DNA of 64,000 bases from Acidobacteriota bacterium. Lineage in GTDB: Bacteria; Acidobacteriota; Blastocatellia; HR10. This document shows, in pieces, positions 36,209 through 47,744 of this stretch (position 1 is its first letter; each line of letters begins with the position of its first letter). The stretch is taken from the NCBI GenBank assembly GCA_030550025.1, contig JAUQQC010000004.1:62001-126000 (forward strand), written 5' to 3'. The notes under the pieces were generated by a model. That model did not search any database. It was not told the DNA's origin and saw nothing but the letters and a program-made list of their open reading frames with translations. Made by a program: the position numbers and the translations under genes.

Positions 36209-37255
36209 TCAAGTGCGAACGCGGAATCGCCGTCGCACGCGGGCGCGAATGAGCACGGCGACGACGTTGAGGGCGAACGTGAGTGCCAGCAGGACCAGGA
36301 CCGTCCCGTAGAGCAAAGGCTTGGTCTTCTCGACATCCGGCGATTGGGTCGAGAGGATGAAGACGTGATAGCCGAGCTCCATGAACTGGTCGTTCAATCG
36401 GCTCGGCAGATAGGGAAGGAAATAGGCGGCGCCTGTGAAGAGGACCGGAGCGACCTCCCCGGCCCCGCGACTCACGGCGAGAATGGTGCCGGTGAGGATC
36501 CCGGGCAGTGCCTCTGGCAGGACGACGCGCCAGATCGTTTGCCAGCGCGTGGCTCCCAGCGCCAAGCTCGCTTCGCGCAGTTCGCGCGGCACGGCGCGCA
36601 GCGCCTCGTCGGTGGCGACGATCACCACTGGCAGCGTGAGCAAGGCCAGGGTCAGCGCCGCCCAGATGATAGCCGGCTGCCCGTAGGTCAATTCCCCCCC
36701 ATAGAGAAGTCGGTCAATGCTCCCGCCCACGAACTGCACGAAGAACCCAAGCCCAAAAAGGCCGAAGACGATCGAGGGGACGCCGGCCAAGTTATTGACA
36801 GCCGCGCGCGTCGCCTGGGCGAAGAGGATCTCCAGAACGTGCATCCCCTCCCGAAGACGCGCTCGCCACGAACGCGCCGCCCGCGCTCGCGCCCACGCGT
36901 AGGCGAGGTTCGATCCGGGGACGAATTCGCGCAGGTATACCGCCGTCGCCACGCCGATCGGAACGGCGGCGATGGTCATCAGGATGACGAGGGCCACCGT
37001 CCCGAAGATCGCCGGGAAGATCCCCCCCTCGGTCATGCCCGCGCGCGGCGCCGTCGTCAGGAAGTCCACCGTGATCTGTCCAGCCCCATTCCAGACGATG
37101 TTCCCCAAGATGATCCCGAGCATCGCCACGATGAGGGCGCTCGCCACCGCGAGCAACCCGATAGGGACCTGTTCGCGGAAGCGTTCCCAGAACAACGTCG
37201 GTCGCGAGACGATGAGCGATGTCGTCGGCATCTCCAGACGAGGCCCGGCGTTCAT
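36209..37255 (-). CDS. pstA: Phosphate ABC transporter permease PstA
   Basis: This 348-residue membrane protein has about six hydrophobic helices and the ABC permease EAA loop LREASLALGATRWQTIWRVVLPEALPGILTG. The ATG at 37255 overlaps the pstC stop as ATGA. An insertion-like Arg/Ala-rich stretch (YAWARARAARSWRARLREGMH, about residues 120-140) lies in a loop and makes the protein somewhat longer than common PstA. It forms the inner-membrane phosphate channel with PstC. Confidence 0.94.
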   Translation of the reverse strand: MNAGPRLEMPTTSLIVSRPTLFWERFREQVPIGLLAVASALIVAMLGIILGNIVWNGAGQITVDFLTTAPRAGMTEGGIFPAIFGTVALVILMTIAAVPIGVATAVYLREFVPGSNLAYAWARARAARSWRARLREGMHVLEILFAQATRAAVNNLAGVPSIVFGLFGLGFFVQFVGGSIDRLLYGGELTYGQPAIIWAALTLALLTLPVVIVATDEALRAVPRELREASLALGATRWQTIWRVVLPEALPGILTGTILAVSRGAGEVAPVLFTGAAYFLPYLPSRLNDQFMELGYHVFILSTQSPDVEKTKPLLYGTVLVLLALTFALNVVAVLIRARVRRRFRVRT

Positions 37256-38214
37256 ATCTCTCCCCGCAATCGGCGTTGGACGCGGTGGATGATGTACACG
37301 CCCACCGAGTTCACGATGAACGTGACGACGAAGAGCAGCGCTCCGATGAAGAAGAGGACGTGATAATGTGGGCTTCCGAAAACGACCTCGCCCAATTCGG
37401 CCGCGATCGTCGCCGCCAACGTGCGCACCGAATCCGTGAAACGCCAGGACGTGATCGCCGCGTTCCCCGAGGCCATCAGGACGATCATCGTCTCTCCGAC
37501 GGCGCGTCCGAACCCTAGGACGAGGCTGGCGAAGATGCCGGGCGACGCCGCAGGTAGGACGACGCGCGTCGCCGTTTGCCAACGCGTGGCGCCCAGCGCC
37601 AAACTCGCCTCGCGCAGACTCTGCGGGACGGCGTTCAACGCATCCTCGCTCACCGTGTAGATGATCGGGATCAACGCCAGGGCGAGCGCCGTCCCCGCCG
37701 TGATCGCGTTCAACCGCGTCGGGAATCCGAACAGCTGCTGCATCCATGTCGCGAGGGCGATCAGTGCGAAGAACCCCAAGACCACCGATGGAATGCCGGC
37801 CAAAAGCTCAATGGCCGGCTTGATCACCTCTCGAATCCGCGCGGGCGCGAATTCGGACGTGTAGAGCGCTGCCGCGATGGCTAACGGTGCCGCGATCAGC
37901 AAGGCCACGAGCGCCGTCTTCAACGTCCCCAAGATCAACGGAATGAGACTGTATTTCGGCACGAGGGCAATGGGCTGCCACATATATCGGCTCGCCGGAT
38001 CCGGCCCCTCCATCGGGTGGAAGAAGTGACGGAAGCTCGCCTCCTGTTGGATCCTCGGATCGGTCAGAATTGGCAGCGCCTCGCGAAAGATGAAGATGAA
38101 GATAAGGACGATCGTGGCGATGGCCGTGAGCGAGAGCGTGAGAATCGCGCGACGCGCCCATCGGTCGGTCCACAGGCGCCGTTGGTCATCGCCGAACGTC
38201 ATCCTGCGCCTCAT
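37252..38214 (-). CDS. pstC: Phosphate ABC transporter permease PstC
   Basis: This 320-residue membrane protein has a first transmembrane helix at about 23-46 (AILTLSLTAIATIVLIFIFIF) and the EAA loop LREASLALGATRWQTATRVVLPAASPGIFASL. It is the partner of PstA. The ATG at 38214 lies directly after pstS; an alternative ATG four codons downstream is possible. Its stop overlaps pstA. Confidence 0.94.
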   Translation of the reverse strand: MRRRMTFGDDQRRLWTDRWARRAILTLSLTAIATIVLIFIFIFREALPILTDPRIQQEASFRHFFHPMEGPDPASRYMWQPIALVPKYSLIPLILGTLKTALVALLIAAPLAIAAALYTSEFAPARIREVIKPAIELLAGIPSVVLGFFALIALATWMQQLFGFPTRLNAITAGTALALALIPIIYTVSEDALNAVPQSLREASLALGATRWQTATRVVLPAASPGIFASLVLGFGRAVGETMIVLMASGNAAITSWRFTDSVRTLAATIAAELGEVVFGSPHYHVLFFIGALLFVVTFIVNSVGVYIIHRVQRRLRGEI

Positions 38215-38215
38215 C

Positions 38216-39127
38216 TCACGAATCGCGTTCCCACCTCCGGGCGATCTCCCGGCGCGTCTCTTCCGGCAGCGGATAGTACCCGACGTCCTTCACCACCGCC
38301 TGTCCTTCGGGCGAAAGGACCCACCGGATGAAATCGCGCGCCACCGGGTTGCTCGGCTTCCCCACCGTGTAGAAGTACAACTGGCGACTGATCGGATACT
38401 GGCCGGAGAGGACGTTCTCTAAGGTCGGAGCGATCGCCGGAGACACCTCATCCTTCCTGATCTTGAGCACCTTGATCCCCGCCCCGTAGGCGATCCCGCC
38501 GTAGCCGATAGCCTTCGGGTCTTTCGCCACGGCGTTGATGACGGCCGCCGTCCCCGGGAGCGTTTGCGTCGCCGGAGCGAAATCGGCGTTCTCCAGGACG
38601 TGCTCCTTGAAGTAAACATACGTGCCCGAGTTGTTCTCCCGGCTGTAGAGGACGATCGGCAGATCCGGCCCACCGATGTCCTTCCAGTTCGTGATTCGTC
38701 CCGTGTAGATCGCCTTGAGCTGCGCCAGCGAGAGCTCGCTCACCGGATTCGACTGATGGACGTACACGGCCAAGCCGTCCAGAGCGACCGGCGTCTCAAT
38801 CACCTCCACACCGAATTTGACCTTCACTTGCTCGGCCTCCGCGGGTTTGATCGGACGCGAACTTTGCGCGATGTCCGTCGTCCCGTTGATCAACGCGGCG
38901 ATCCCCGTTCCCGATCCCCCCCCGGTGACCTGGATCACCGTTCCCGGATGCCGTTGCATGTAGACCTCAGCAAATCGCTGGCCCAAGATCACCATCGTGT
39001 CCGAACCTTTGACGGTGACGGCGCGCGCGCGGTCCGATGGCGCGCGCGAGGAGCACGCGAGGCTCCAGATGGCCAGGACGCCGCACGCGATGAAGAGCCC
39101 TCGGTTCGTTCGGCGAGCGTTCCTCAT
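38216..39127 (-). CDS. pstS: Phosphate-binding lipoprotein PstS
   Basis: This 303-residue periplasmic binding protein begins with a lipoprotein signal peptide (lipobox LAC at Cys-25). The core shows VKGSDTMVILGQRFAEVY, QVTGGGSGTGIAALINGTTDIAQSSR and the phosphate-loop region YSRENNSGTYVYFKEHVL typical of PstS. It captures phosphate for PstCAB. A GGAGGAGG ribosome site precedes the ATG, and the porin gene ends 10 bp upstream, so they share a transcript. Confidence 0.95.
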   Translation of the reverse strand: MRNARRTNRGLFIACGVLAIWSLACSSRAPSDRARAVTVKGSDTMVILGQRFAEVYMQRHPGTVIQVTGGGSGTGIAALINGTTDIAQSSRPIKPAEAEQVKVKFGVEVIETPVALDGLAVYVHQSNPVSELSLAQLKAIYTGRITNWKDIGGPDLPIVLYSRENNSGTYVYFKEHVLENADFAPATQTLPGTAAVINAVAKDPKAIGYGGIAYGAGIKVLKIRKDEVSPAIAPTLENVLSGQYPISRQLYFYTVGKPSNPVARDFIRWVLSPEGQAVVKDVGYYPLPEETRREIARRWERDS

Positions 39128-39137
39128 GCCTCCTCCT

Positions 39138-40589
39138 TCAGAAAGCGAATTGTAGCCGCGTGAGCACGGAGATCGAGCGCTCCGCGTGATGGAGCGGCCG
39201 CGCCGGGAAATGCTCCACGGCCAGATCGAGCATGTACTTGACGAAGGGGGTCAGATACCAGTTCACCCCGCAGGTGACCGTCTCAGCGCGCGCCGATCCC
39301 ATTCCATCCGAGAGTTGCAGTACCGAATAGCGAATCTTCGCCTCCCAAGCACCCCATCCGCGTTCTCCCTTTCCCGAAGAGAGAAACGAGCGGCGAGGGG
39401 TGACCGGTCCATTCTCCGGCTTCTTCTCCCCGGTGAGCAAATAGGTGGCTTGCATCGTATACCCTTTCGCGACGACCGCTGGCAGCGTCGTCTTGTTCGG
39501 CCCCAATTGGTACCGGTCTTGAGCCATTTGGTTGTACTCGGCACGCAAGGCGAAGGGGCCGGCCAGGTATGTCAGTTCGCCATTGGCGCGCAGCAGTTGT
39601 CCATTCACTGGGCGTGCGGCGAAGAACGTGACGCTCTGACTCTCCGTTTGTCCGATCAGACTCATCCCCCCGCGTTGCCGACCAAGCGCCACGGCTCCGC
39701 CGAAGCTCACGCCCTGTCCCTCGCGCGCGTCTTTCTCTCGCCAGGGCGAGACGCGCACGCGCAGGACGCCTTCGGGCGTGCGCGTCGTATTCAGCGCGAG
39801 GCCGCCTTTCCCGTTGAAGGCGCCGATGTGGTAGACGACCTTTCCATCGGCGATTTCCCCCACAAGCTGTATGCCCGGGCTACGACTCGGAGCGATTCGC
39901 GTCGCCATCGCCCGCTCCACAAAATCTATATGCATCGCGCTACGCAATTCCTCCTGCGAGAACGGCTCCTTGAATTGACCCGCTTGCACAGAGAGCCCCG
40001 GGCGTACGTGCACTCGCAACCACCCATCCCGCAGCACTCCAGTGCCGCGCTCCGCGAAATCCGCCTGAATCCTGTACTCGTAGCGGGAGAGCATGCGCCC
40101 AGACATCGCCAGGCGAAGTCGGCGCACGAGGAACGTATTGGGTGGAGCAAGCGACTCTTGCCCATAGGCCCGAAAGTCCAGTTGCCCCTCTCCGGAGAAC
40201 GAGAGCTCGAAATCTCCGTCGGCGCTCCGGAATGTCGGACGCCCACTTGACCACAGAAAGAGCGAAGGCGCTCGCTCGCGCGAAGAAGCCGTTCGTTCCG
40301 ACGAGCGATTCGAGACATCCGAGGCTTCGTCAGCTCGGCGCACAAGCGCCCGCACCTCTTGGCGAAGCTCCTCGAGGAGCCGACGCTGTTCGGCCAGCTG
40401 TTGCTTCAGCTGTTCGATCGTCTGCTCCTGTTCTCGCACCAACTTTCGCAATGCCTCCAGCTCCATCGGGGACTGCGATTGCTGTGGGCCTGGGCTCGCC
40501 AAAAGTGGGGGGGTGAAGAGGAGGAAAAAGATCCATGCCCGGAGCCCTCCCCGGACGAGCGCCTCTTGCGCTCCGTGATGGCTCATCAT
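39138..40589 (-). CDS. OprP/OprO-like phosphate-selective porin
   Basis: This 483-residue protein has a signal peptide (AWIFFLLFTPPLLAS), an N-terminal coiled coil (LEALRKLVREQEQTIEQLKQQLAEQRRLLEEL) that probably trimerises or binds peptidoglycan, and an OprP-type barrel (FLVRRLRLAMSGRMLSRYEYRIQADFAERG) ending in Phe (RLQFAF). It should let phosphate through the outer membrane. It is the first gene of the pst-pho operon, with a 138-bp gap before it that holds the candidate promoter region. Confidence 0.9.
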   Translation of the reverse strand: MMSHHGAQEALVRGGLRAWIFFLLFTPPLLASPGPQQSQSPMELEALRKLVREQEQTIEQLKQQLAEQRRLLEELRQEVRALVRRADEASDVSNRSSERTASSRERAPSLFLWSSGRPTFRSADGDFELSFSGEGQLDFRAYGQESLAPPNTFLVRRLRLAMSGRMLSRYEYRIQADFAERGTGVLRDGWLRVHVRPGLSVQAGQFKEPFSQEELRSAMHIDFVERAMATRIAPSRSPGIQLVGEIADGKVVYHIGAFNGKGGLALNTTRTPEGVLRVRVSPWREKDAREGQGVSFGGAVALGRQRGGMSLIGQTESQSVTFFAARPVNGQLLRANGELTYLAGPFALRAEYNQMAQDRYQLGPNKTTLPAVVAKGYTMQATYLLTGEKKPENGPVTPRRSFLSSGKGERGWGAWEAKIRYSVLQLSDGMGSARAETVTCGVNWYLTPFVKYMLDLAVEHFPARPLHHAERSISVLTRLQFAF

Positions 40590-40624
40590 GCTGTGCTCCC
40601 TTGGCGGTTTCGTTTAACTATGGA

Positions 40625-40710
40625 CTTTACTCGATCCGGCGGCGCTTGTCCACATCCCCCCTTGGGTTCGGCGAATCTCACGATTGCCAGTTTATGAGGA
40701 GCGAGTAAAG
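40625..40710. promoter_or_regulatory. Inverted repeat CTTTACTCG in the porin/pst promoter region
   Basis: Perfect 9-bp arms CTTTACTCG (40625-40633) and CGAGTAAAG (40702-40710) are spaced by 68 bp. A TCATAAA core followed by CTGGCA on the minus strand (40700-40683) weakly resembles one enteric Pho-box unit. PhoB encoded in this operon is the obvious candidate regulator, but the match is imperfect. Confidence 0.35.
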
Positions 40711-40727
40711 GGCATGTGAGCGGAAGG

Positions 40728-41783
40728 TTAAATCTGTGTAAAATTTCGATGCGCGCGCAGCTGAGCGACCAACTCGTCGAACCGTTCGAGTGAGAGCGCG
40801 ACTTCGGAGAAGATGCCCCGCAGGTCCTCGGCCGTGATCCTCTCGAAGTGTTCCCGAATGGGGACGACCACCAACCCTGCCAGATCAATAGCGGCCGGGC
40901 TGATCAGCAGGCGCTTCGGTTCCTCGGCGAAAAAGCAACTCGGGCGATGGCGTGCGCGGGGGAAGAGGAGCACCGTCCACACCAGCGGAGGATGGCGCTG
41001 ATCCCCCGGCGCATTTGCTGGCGCCGCCTCCGCGAAGAGAATGAGATTGAGCATCGGTTCACCGGGAGAGTCGGTTAGGTTCGCGAGTGCCGAGAGCGTC
41101 TCGGCGATCCATGCGCTCAGTCGTTGGCGATCCGTCGCGCGGTAGATCAACGTCGGCGCCGGGTAGGAGACGGTATGGGAGATCGTGATCCCCGGTTCGC
41201 TCACTACGAGCTGTCGCTCGGCGAAGTTTCGCCCGATGGGCAGACGAGCGCGCACGGCGGCTTGGAAATGCAGGTGATCTGGAGCCGAGGCGCCGCACTT
41301 CGGCCCATTGTAGAGGAGGAAGAAATCCGGCGAGAGTGCGGCTGCCATATCGAGTAGGACGTCGAATCTCCCACCCAGGGCTTGGGGAGTGTGCGCGCGG
41401 TGAACGATCGTCACGTGCTGCTCGAGAATGGGATAGGGGTTGCAGAGGATCACGTACTCGTGCCCGTAGGCGAGCCCACGCTCTTCAACCGGGAGGTGTT
41501 CGGGACAGAGGAAACACGGGCGCTGTTGCACGGCTTCCTCATCCACGATGGCCGTCGTGCTCGTTAGCCGGAGCGGATTATGCTGGAGGAGAAGTGTGGC
41601 CGATCCGAGCGACACTTCTCGGATGAGCACCCGGGCAAGCGCCTCCAGACCGCGAGCGAGGGCCGGCCAGCGCGCGCATTGTTCCCGAAAGAGTGCATCC
41701 ACGCGGGCGCGCCAGGTCGCGTCCGCTGCGGGGAGCGCGAGTTCCTCATCGCGCAAAAGGCGTTCTTCCCACGCTCGCGACAT
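40728..41783 (-). CDS. DUF4922 / GalT-HIT-like nucleotidyltransferase or phosphorylase family protein
   Basis: This 351-residue protein contains a HIT-like motif GASAPDHLHFQAAV (about residues 185-198), plus RPCFLCPEHLP and ILCNPYPILEQHVTIVHR. These are features of the DUF4922 family, related to galactose-1-phosphate uridylyltransferase and to Ap4A or GDP-hexose phosphorylases. It probably acts on a nucleotide-sugar or dinucleotide. The ATG at 41783 has a GAGGAG ribosome site; a GTG 13 codons upstream lies inside the -10 element and is unlikely. It is the gene before the porin on the same strand. Confidence 0.78.
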   Translation of the reverse strand: MSRAWEERLLRDEELALPAADATWRARVDALFREQCARWPALARGLEALARVLIREVSLGSATLLLQHNPLRLTSTTAIVDEEAVQQRPCFLCPEHLPVEERGLAYGHEYVILCNPYPILEQHVTIVHRAHTPQALGGRFDVLLDMAAALSPDFFLLYNGPKCGASAPDHLHFQAAVRARLPIGRNFAERQLVVSEPGITISHTVSYPAPTLIYRATDRQRLSAWIAETLSALANLTDSPGEPMLNLILFAEAAPANAPGDQRHPPLVWTVLLFPRARHRPSCFFAEEPKRLLISPAAIDLAGLVVVPIREHFERITAEDLRGIFSEVALSLERFDELVAQLRAHRNFTQI

Positions 41784-41813
41784 GCGCTCCTCAATTGACA
41801 GAGGAAGATCGCC

Positions 41814-41842
41814 ATTATACACCTAAAGGCTGTCTCGGTCAT
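41814..41842 (-). promoter_or_regulatory. Candidate promoter of the DUF4922-type gene
   Basis: On the minus strand ATGACC (41842-41837) and a perfect TATAAT (41819-41814) are separated by 17 bp. The start site would fall about 25 bases before the chosen ATG at 41783. Confidence 0.55.
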
Positions 41843-41903
41843 GCGTTTCGTCCCCGCGCTCGACAAGCGACGGCGGTGAGGGGCCGAGAGAGAGGAGCAA
41901 GGG

Positions 41904-42881
41904 ATGCCCATCTTAAGCTTGGCGTCATCGGATGAGATTCGCGCGATCCTCTTGGAGACGCACGCCCTCTGGGGCGAAGGGATGACGCTGGACGACTATA
42001 TCGCCTTCGTGCGAGCGCAGATGGAGAGTCCGTGGGGGCGGGAGAACTTCCGATACCTCGTGTGGAGGGAGGGAACGCTCATCCTGAGCAGCCTGAAGCT
42101 CTACCGCTTACATGCGCGGTGCGGATCACGGCACGTGATCCTTGGTGGAATTGGCGCCGTATATACCCCTTGGGCGCAGCGCGGCCAGGGACATGCGCGC
42201 GCGATGCTCGCTGCTGTCCTGGAACGCTTGCAAGCGGAGGGTGCTCACGGCGCGCTCCTCTTCTCGGACATCGGGGCGGAGTATTATCGCCGGCTCGGAT
42301 TTCGGCCCGTGCCATCACACGAGTTCTCCGTGCCATTGACCGTCATTCCGACGAACGAATCTTCGTCAGTGGTAGTCGAACGAATTCGCGATGCCGATTG
42401 GCCGGATGTCGAACGCCTCTATGAGCAAGCGACGGCTTCGGATCCGTTCGTGCTGCACCGCTCCTCGACCTATTGGGCGCATTGGCGGCGCAAGGAGCAA
42501 GAGCGCATGGGGCGTCTGCCCGAGGGCGTGAGATCGTCGCGGCATTGGATCGCTCGGCGCGAGGGAGAGAGCGTGGGGTATGTGCTCACCGTCTTCGAGC
42601 CGCCCGCGCTCGTCCTCAAGGAGTTGATCATCGCCGATGGGACTCAGGAGACCGCCGAGGCTCTCCTCGCGGCGATCCGGTGGGATGGCGAAGCGCTCGG
42701 TGCCGTGCAGCTCGTCGGATGGTGGCCGCCGCTGGCGTGGTCGCGCTTTCTCCTCAGCGAACACATTCGCCCGCGTCCCCGAACGCGGGAGCTGGCGATG
42801 ATCGCGCCTTTCGATCCGACGCTCGATGTGGAGCAGCTTGCCGTATGGGGGGACTTGTTCTGGGCGACCGATCACTTTTGA
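41904..42881 (+). CDS. GNAT-family N-acetyltransferase
   Basis: This 325-residue protein has an N-terminal GNAT fold with the acetyl-CoA loop VYTPWAQRGQGHARAMLAAVLERLQAEG (Q/RxxGxG/A pattern) and ALLFSDIGAEYYRRLGFRPV, which matches the beta-alpha end of the fold. A second, weaker GNAT-like half follows, as in Eis-type proteins. It would acetylate an amine on an unknown small molecule or protein. It is divergent from the DUF4922 gene. Its 3' end converges on the LolA-like gene 15 bp away. Confidence 0.82.
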   Translation: MPILSLASSDEIRAILLETHALWGEGMTLDDYIAFVRAQMESPWGRENFRYLVWREGTLILSSLKLYRLHARCGSRHVILGGIGAVYTPWAQRGQGHARAMLAAVLERLQAEGAHGALLFSDIGAEYYRRLGFRPVPSHEFSVPLTVIPTNESSSVVVERIRDADWPDVERLYEQATASDPFVLHRSSTYWAHWRRKEQERMGRLPEGVRSSRHWIARREGESVGYVLTVFEPPALVLKELIIADGTQETAEALLAAIRWDGEALGAVQLVGWWPPLAWSRFLLSEHIRPRPRTRELAMIAPFDPTLDVEQLAVWGDLFWATDHF

Positions 42882-42896
42882 GCGCGCTCGATCGTC

Positions 42897-43670
42897 TCAC
42901 CGAACTTTGTCCGGGCTCGATGGCTTCTCAAAGAGCTTAGGATCAATGGGGACGTTCACCTGCACCTCCTCGAAGCTCGCGCGCGAGACTTGGACATCCC
43001 CCCGGTATCGGTCGATGCGCAGAGGGAGTTTGATGCCATCGAAGTCCTGGTAGAGGTGGAAGCGTTCCTCCTCGTTCTCGTAAGCGAGTTTCACGGGCAG
43101 GTGCGTTTGAGGGTCGAAGTAGACCTGGATGCGATCCACCTCGTCTCCCTCGAGCGGGACGATCAACTCCACGCCGACGCCGCGTTGACGAAACCAGAGT
43201 TCGCGCTCGCCCAAGTAGCGCAGTTTCACCTCGGGTCGTCGCCAGAGGTCGCGCATGACCGTCTCCAGGCTGCGCCGCTGCGCCGTTCGGAAGCGGGCGA
43301 TCTCCTCTTCTTTTTGGTCGCGGAGGTTGCGGGACGGGCCATCGTAGATCCACCCGCGCGCGCCGACGTTGACCTGGATGAAGCGATCCTTGCCGCGCCC
43401 GAATTCGACGCGCTCGCGATCGGGATAGAGGACGTAGACGGTGAAGGGGAGAAGTGCCTGCAATTGCTCCCGCTCGTTGAATTGCGAATAGAGCCCGCGA
43501 CCCATGAGGGACTTGAGCGCGAGATATCTCTCGCCGCCGAGCGCGCGCGTGGCCGCTTCGAAGAGCGCGCGCGCATGATCTTCCTGGGCGAAGACCGAAG
43601 ACAGAAGCCAGGGGAGAAGCGCGAGGCTCACCATGCGGTGAATCAGCGTCCGGAAAGGCTCGCCCGACAT
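42897..43670 (-). CDS. Secreted LolA-like/outer-membrane lipoprotein-sorting-type protein, function unknown
   Basis: This 257-residue protein has a signal peptide (MVSLALLPWLLSSVFAQ) and then a beta-rich body with repeated pattern ALGGERYLALKSLMGRGLYSQF, RGWIYDGPSRNL and DRIQVYFDPQTHLPVKLAYE. This pattern is frequent in acidobacterial secreted proteins that resemble the LolA/LolB fold, but identity is not certain. It begins 10 bp after the Clp ATPase stop, so it is probably the last gene of the htpX-grpE-clp operon. Confidence 0.75.
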   Translation of the reverse strand: MSGEPFRTLIHRMVSLALLPWLLSSVFAQEDHARALFEAATRALGGERYLALKSLMGRGLYSQFNEREQLQALLPFTVYVLYPDRERVEFGRGKDRFIQVNVGARGWIYDGPSRNLRDQKEEEIARFRTAQRRSLETVMRDLWRRPEVKLRYLGERELWFRQRGVGVELIVPLEGDEVDRIQVYFDPQTHLPVKLAYENEEERFHLYQDFDGIKLPLRIDRYRGDVQVSRASFEEVQVNVPIDPKLFEKPSSPDKVR

Positions 43671-43680
43671 GGATCGTCCA

Positions 43681-45957
<2,277 letters not shown>

Positions 45958-45990
45958 AGCCGTCGCAAATGCGAATTATACACAGCCGCT

Positions 45991-46713
45991 TCACCCCGAC
46001 TCAAGGCGATGCCCTTCGTCGGCCGCCGTCGTCGCTTCGGCGGCGACATCCTTCCGCGCGCGCCCGACACGCACGCGCGCCGGACGGATCAACGTCGTCT
46101 CCCCCAGGCGGTACCCGGGCTCTACGACGTCGAGGACGAGGCCATCCTGCTCGGGCTCGACCTCCACGACCTCGACGGCCTCATGCAGAGACGGGTCGAA
46201 GGGCTGATGTTGAGGCGCGATGACCGTGATCCCGCAGTGTTGGAGCCGGCGCTCGAATAGCGTGAGGATGGCTCGCAGGCCGTCCAGAAGGGCCCGGGCG
46301 TTCTCCGTCTGTTCGGCAGCGCGAAGAGCCCGCTTCAGCTCATCGAAGACATCGAGCACGGGACCGAGGATGTGAGCGACGCGTTGTTCGACGCGCTCCT
46401 GCAACAGACGTGTCTGTCGTTCGCGGAAGGCTTCGATCTCCTCCTGCATGCGCTCGCGCGCTTCCTGGAAGGCCCGTTCCAGTGCTTGCGCGCGCTCTTC
46501 GCTCAAGCGCAGCCGAGTATGCAGCTCCTCGACGTAAGAGGGATAGCGGGGAACGTCCTCAGGAGGGATTTCGGTCGGAGCCCCTTCTTCCAGCCAACGC
46601 GCGAAGCGCCGCTTATCCACGACGCGCGGATGAGAGTCGTCCGGCGCAGACTCCTCAACCGCCGGCTCCACGGGAGGCTCCGTCGGCTCTTTGATCTCCT
46701 CCGGTCGTCTCAC
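45991..46713 (-). CDS. grpE: Nucleotide exchange factor GrpE
   Basis: This 240-residue protein has a long charged N-terminal helix (EELHTRLRLSEERAQALERAFQEARERMQEEIEAFRERQTRLLQERVEQRV), then ILGPVLDVFDELKRALRAAEQ and the C-terminal beta-domain motif FDPSLHEAVEVVEVEPEQDGLVLDVVEPGYRLGETTLIRPARVRVG. GrpE releases ADP from DnaK. Translation starts at GTG (46713) after AAGGAGGG. DnaK and DnaJ are not nearby, so grpE is separated from its usual cluster and instead joined to htpX and clp. Confidence 0.93.
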   Translation of the reverse strand: MRRPEEIKEPTEPPVEPAVEESAPDDSHPRVVDKRRFARWLEEGAPTEIPPEDVPRYPSYVEELHTRLRLSEERAQALERAFQEARERMQEEIEAFRERQTRLLQERVEQRVAHILGPVLDVFDELKRALRAAEQTENARALLDGLRAILTLFERRLQHCGITVIAPQHQPFDPSLHEAVEVVEVEPEQDGLVLDVVEPGYRLGETTLIRPARVRVGRARKDVAAEATTAADEGHRLESG

Positions 46714-46749
46714 GGCTTCCCTCCTTTTGTCGCACGGGCATTCGCTGTC

Positions 46750-47601
46750 TCACGCGCGCGCGGCCTGCTCCAGCAAGCGGCGGATCCGCTCGCGAATAGG
46801 CGGATGCGTGCTGAAGAGCGACATCAGCGTCTCTCCAGCCAAGGGATTGACGATCATCATATGCGCCGTGGCCGGGTTGGCTTCCAGCATCGGGATGCGC
46901 GCGACGCCACGCTCCAGCTTCTCCAGGGCGCGCGCCAATCCATACGGATTTCCGGCGATCTCTGCGCCCGTGGCGTCCGCCTGGAATTCCCGCGCGCGCG
47001 AGATGGCCATCTGAATCAAGAGCGCCGCCAATGGCGCGAGGATGAAGAAGAGCAAACCCGCTAGACCCCGCAGCGGATTGTCACGCTCATCGCGCCCCAT
47101 GCCGCCGAAGAACAATCCCAATCGCGCGAGCATCATGATCGCGCCCGCGATGGTGGCCGCCACTGACTGAATGAGGATATCGCGATTCTTCACATGGGCC
47201 AGCTCATGTGCGAGGACGCCTTCCAGCTCCTCTCGACTCAGAAGCTGGAGGAGCCCTTCAGTGACGGCGACAGCTGCATGCTCCGGATTGCGCCCCGTGG
47301 CGAAGGCGTTCGGCGAGAGATTGGGGATGAGATAGAGTCGCGGCATCGGCAGCCCCGCTCGCGCTGAAAGCCGGCGAACGATCTCATACAGCTCCGGCGC
47401 CTCCGCCTCGCTCACCGGACGCGCTCCGTAGCTCATGAGCGCGATCTTATCCGAGAAGTAGTAGGCGCCGAAGTTCATCAACGCGGCGAAGAAGAAGGCC
47501 GCGATTAACCCCTGCTGGCCTCCGATCAGTTCTCCCGCCAAGAGAAAGAAGGCCGTGAGCAGCGTCAGCAGCAGAATCGTCCGAATGGTGTTCCCTGTCA
47601 T
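46750..47601 (-). CDS. htpX: Membrane zinc metalloprotease HtpX (M48B)
   Basis: This 283-residue protein has two N-terminal transmembrane helices ([21 protein letters not shown] and [19 protein letters not shown]), the HELAH zinc site at about 132-136 and a second pair of transmembrane segments around 152-200, with a downstream [11 protein letters not shown] third zinc ligand. HtpX degrades damaged membrane proteins. The ATG at 47601 has a GGAGGTGAGG site; an upstream start 7 codons earlier lacks one. It leads the four-gene stress operon. Confidence 0.93.
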   Translation of the reverse strand: MTGNTIRTILLLTLLTAFFLLAGELIGGQQGLIAAFFFAALMNFGAYYFSDKIALMSYGARPVSEAEAPELYEIVRRLSARAGLPMPRLYLIPNLSPNAFATGRNPEHAAVAVTEGLLQLLSREELEGVLAHELAHVKNRDILIQSVAATIAGAIMMLARLGLFFGGMGRDERDNPLRGLAGLLFFILAPLAALLIQMAISRAREFQADATGAEIAGNPYGLARALEKLERGVARIPMLEANPATAHMMIVNPLAGETLMSLFSTHPPIRERIRRLLEQAARA

Positions 47602-47640
47602 CGCCTCACCTCCGCGTTCCACCGACTGTCCGAATACATA

Positions 47641-47669
47641 AGTATGGCCTCGCCGGGGTGAAAATTCAA
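47641..47669 (-). promoter_or_regulatory. Candidate promoter of the htpX operon
   Basis: On the minus strand TTGAAT (47669-47664) and CATACT (47646-47641) are separated by 17 bp. Both boxes match four of six consensus positions, so support is moderate. Confidence 0.35.
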
Positions 47670-47678
47670 CTCTCTCGC

Positions 47679-47707
47679 TTGACGGAACCCGATCCGCTCG
47701 GCAAAAT
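47679..47707 (+). promoter_or_regulatory. Candidate promoter of the 112-aa gene
   Basis: TTGACG (47679-47684) and CAAAAT (47702-47707) are separated by 17 bp, 38 bp before the chosen ATG. Confidence 0.35.
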
Positions 47708-47744
47708 CAAGCGGGATGAAGGATGCCGGTACCCGAGGCGCACG

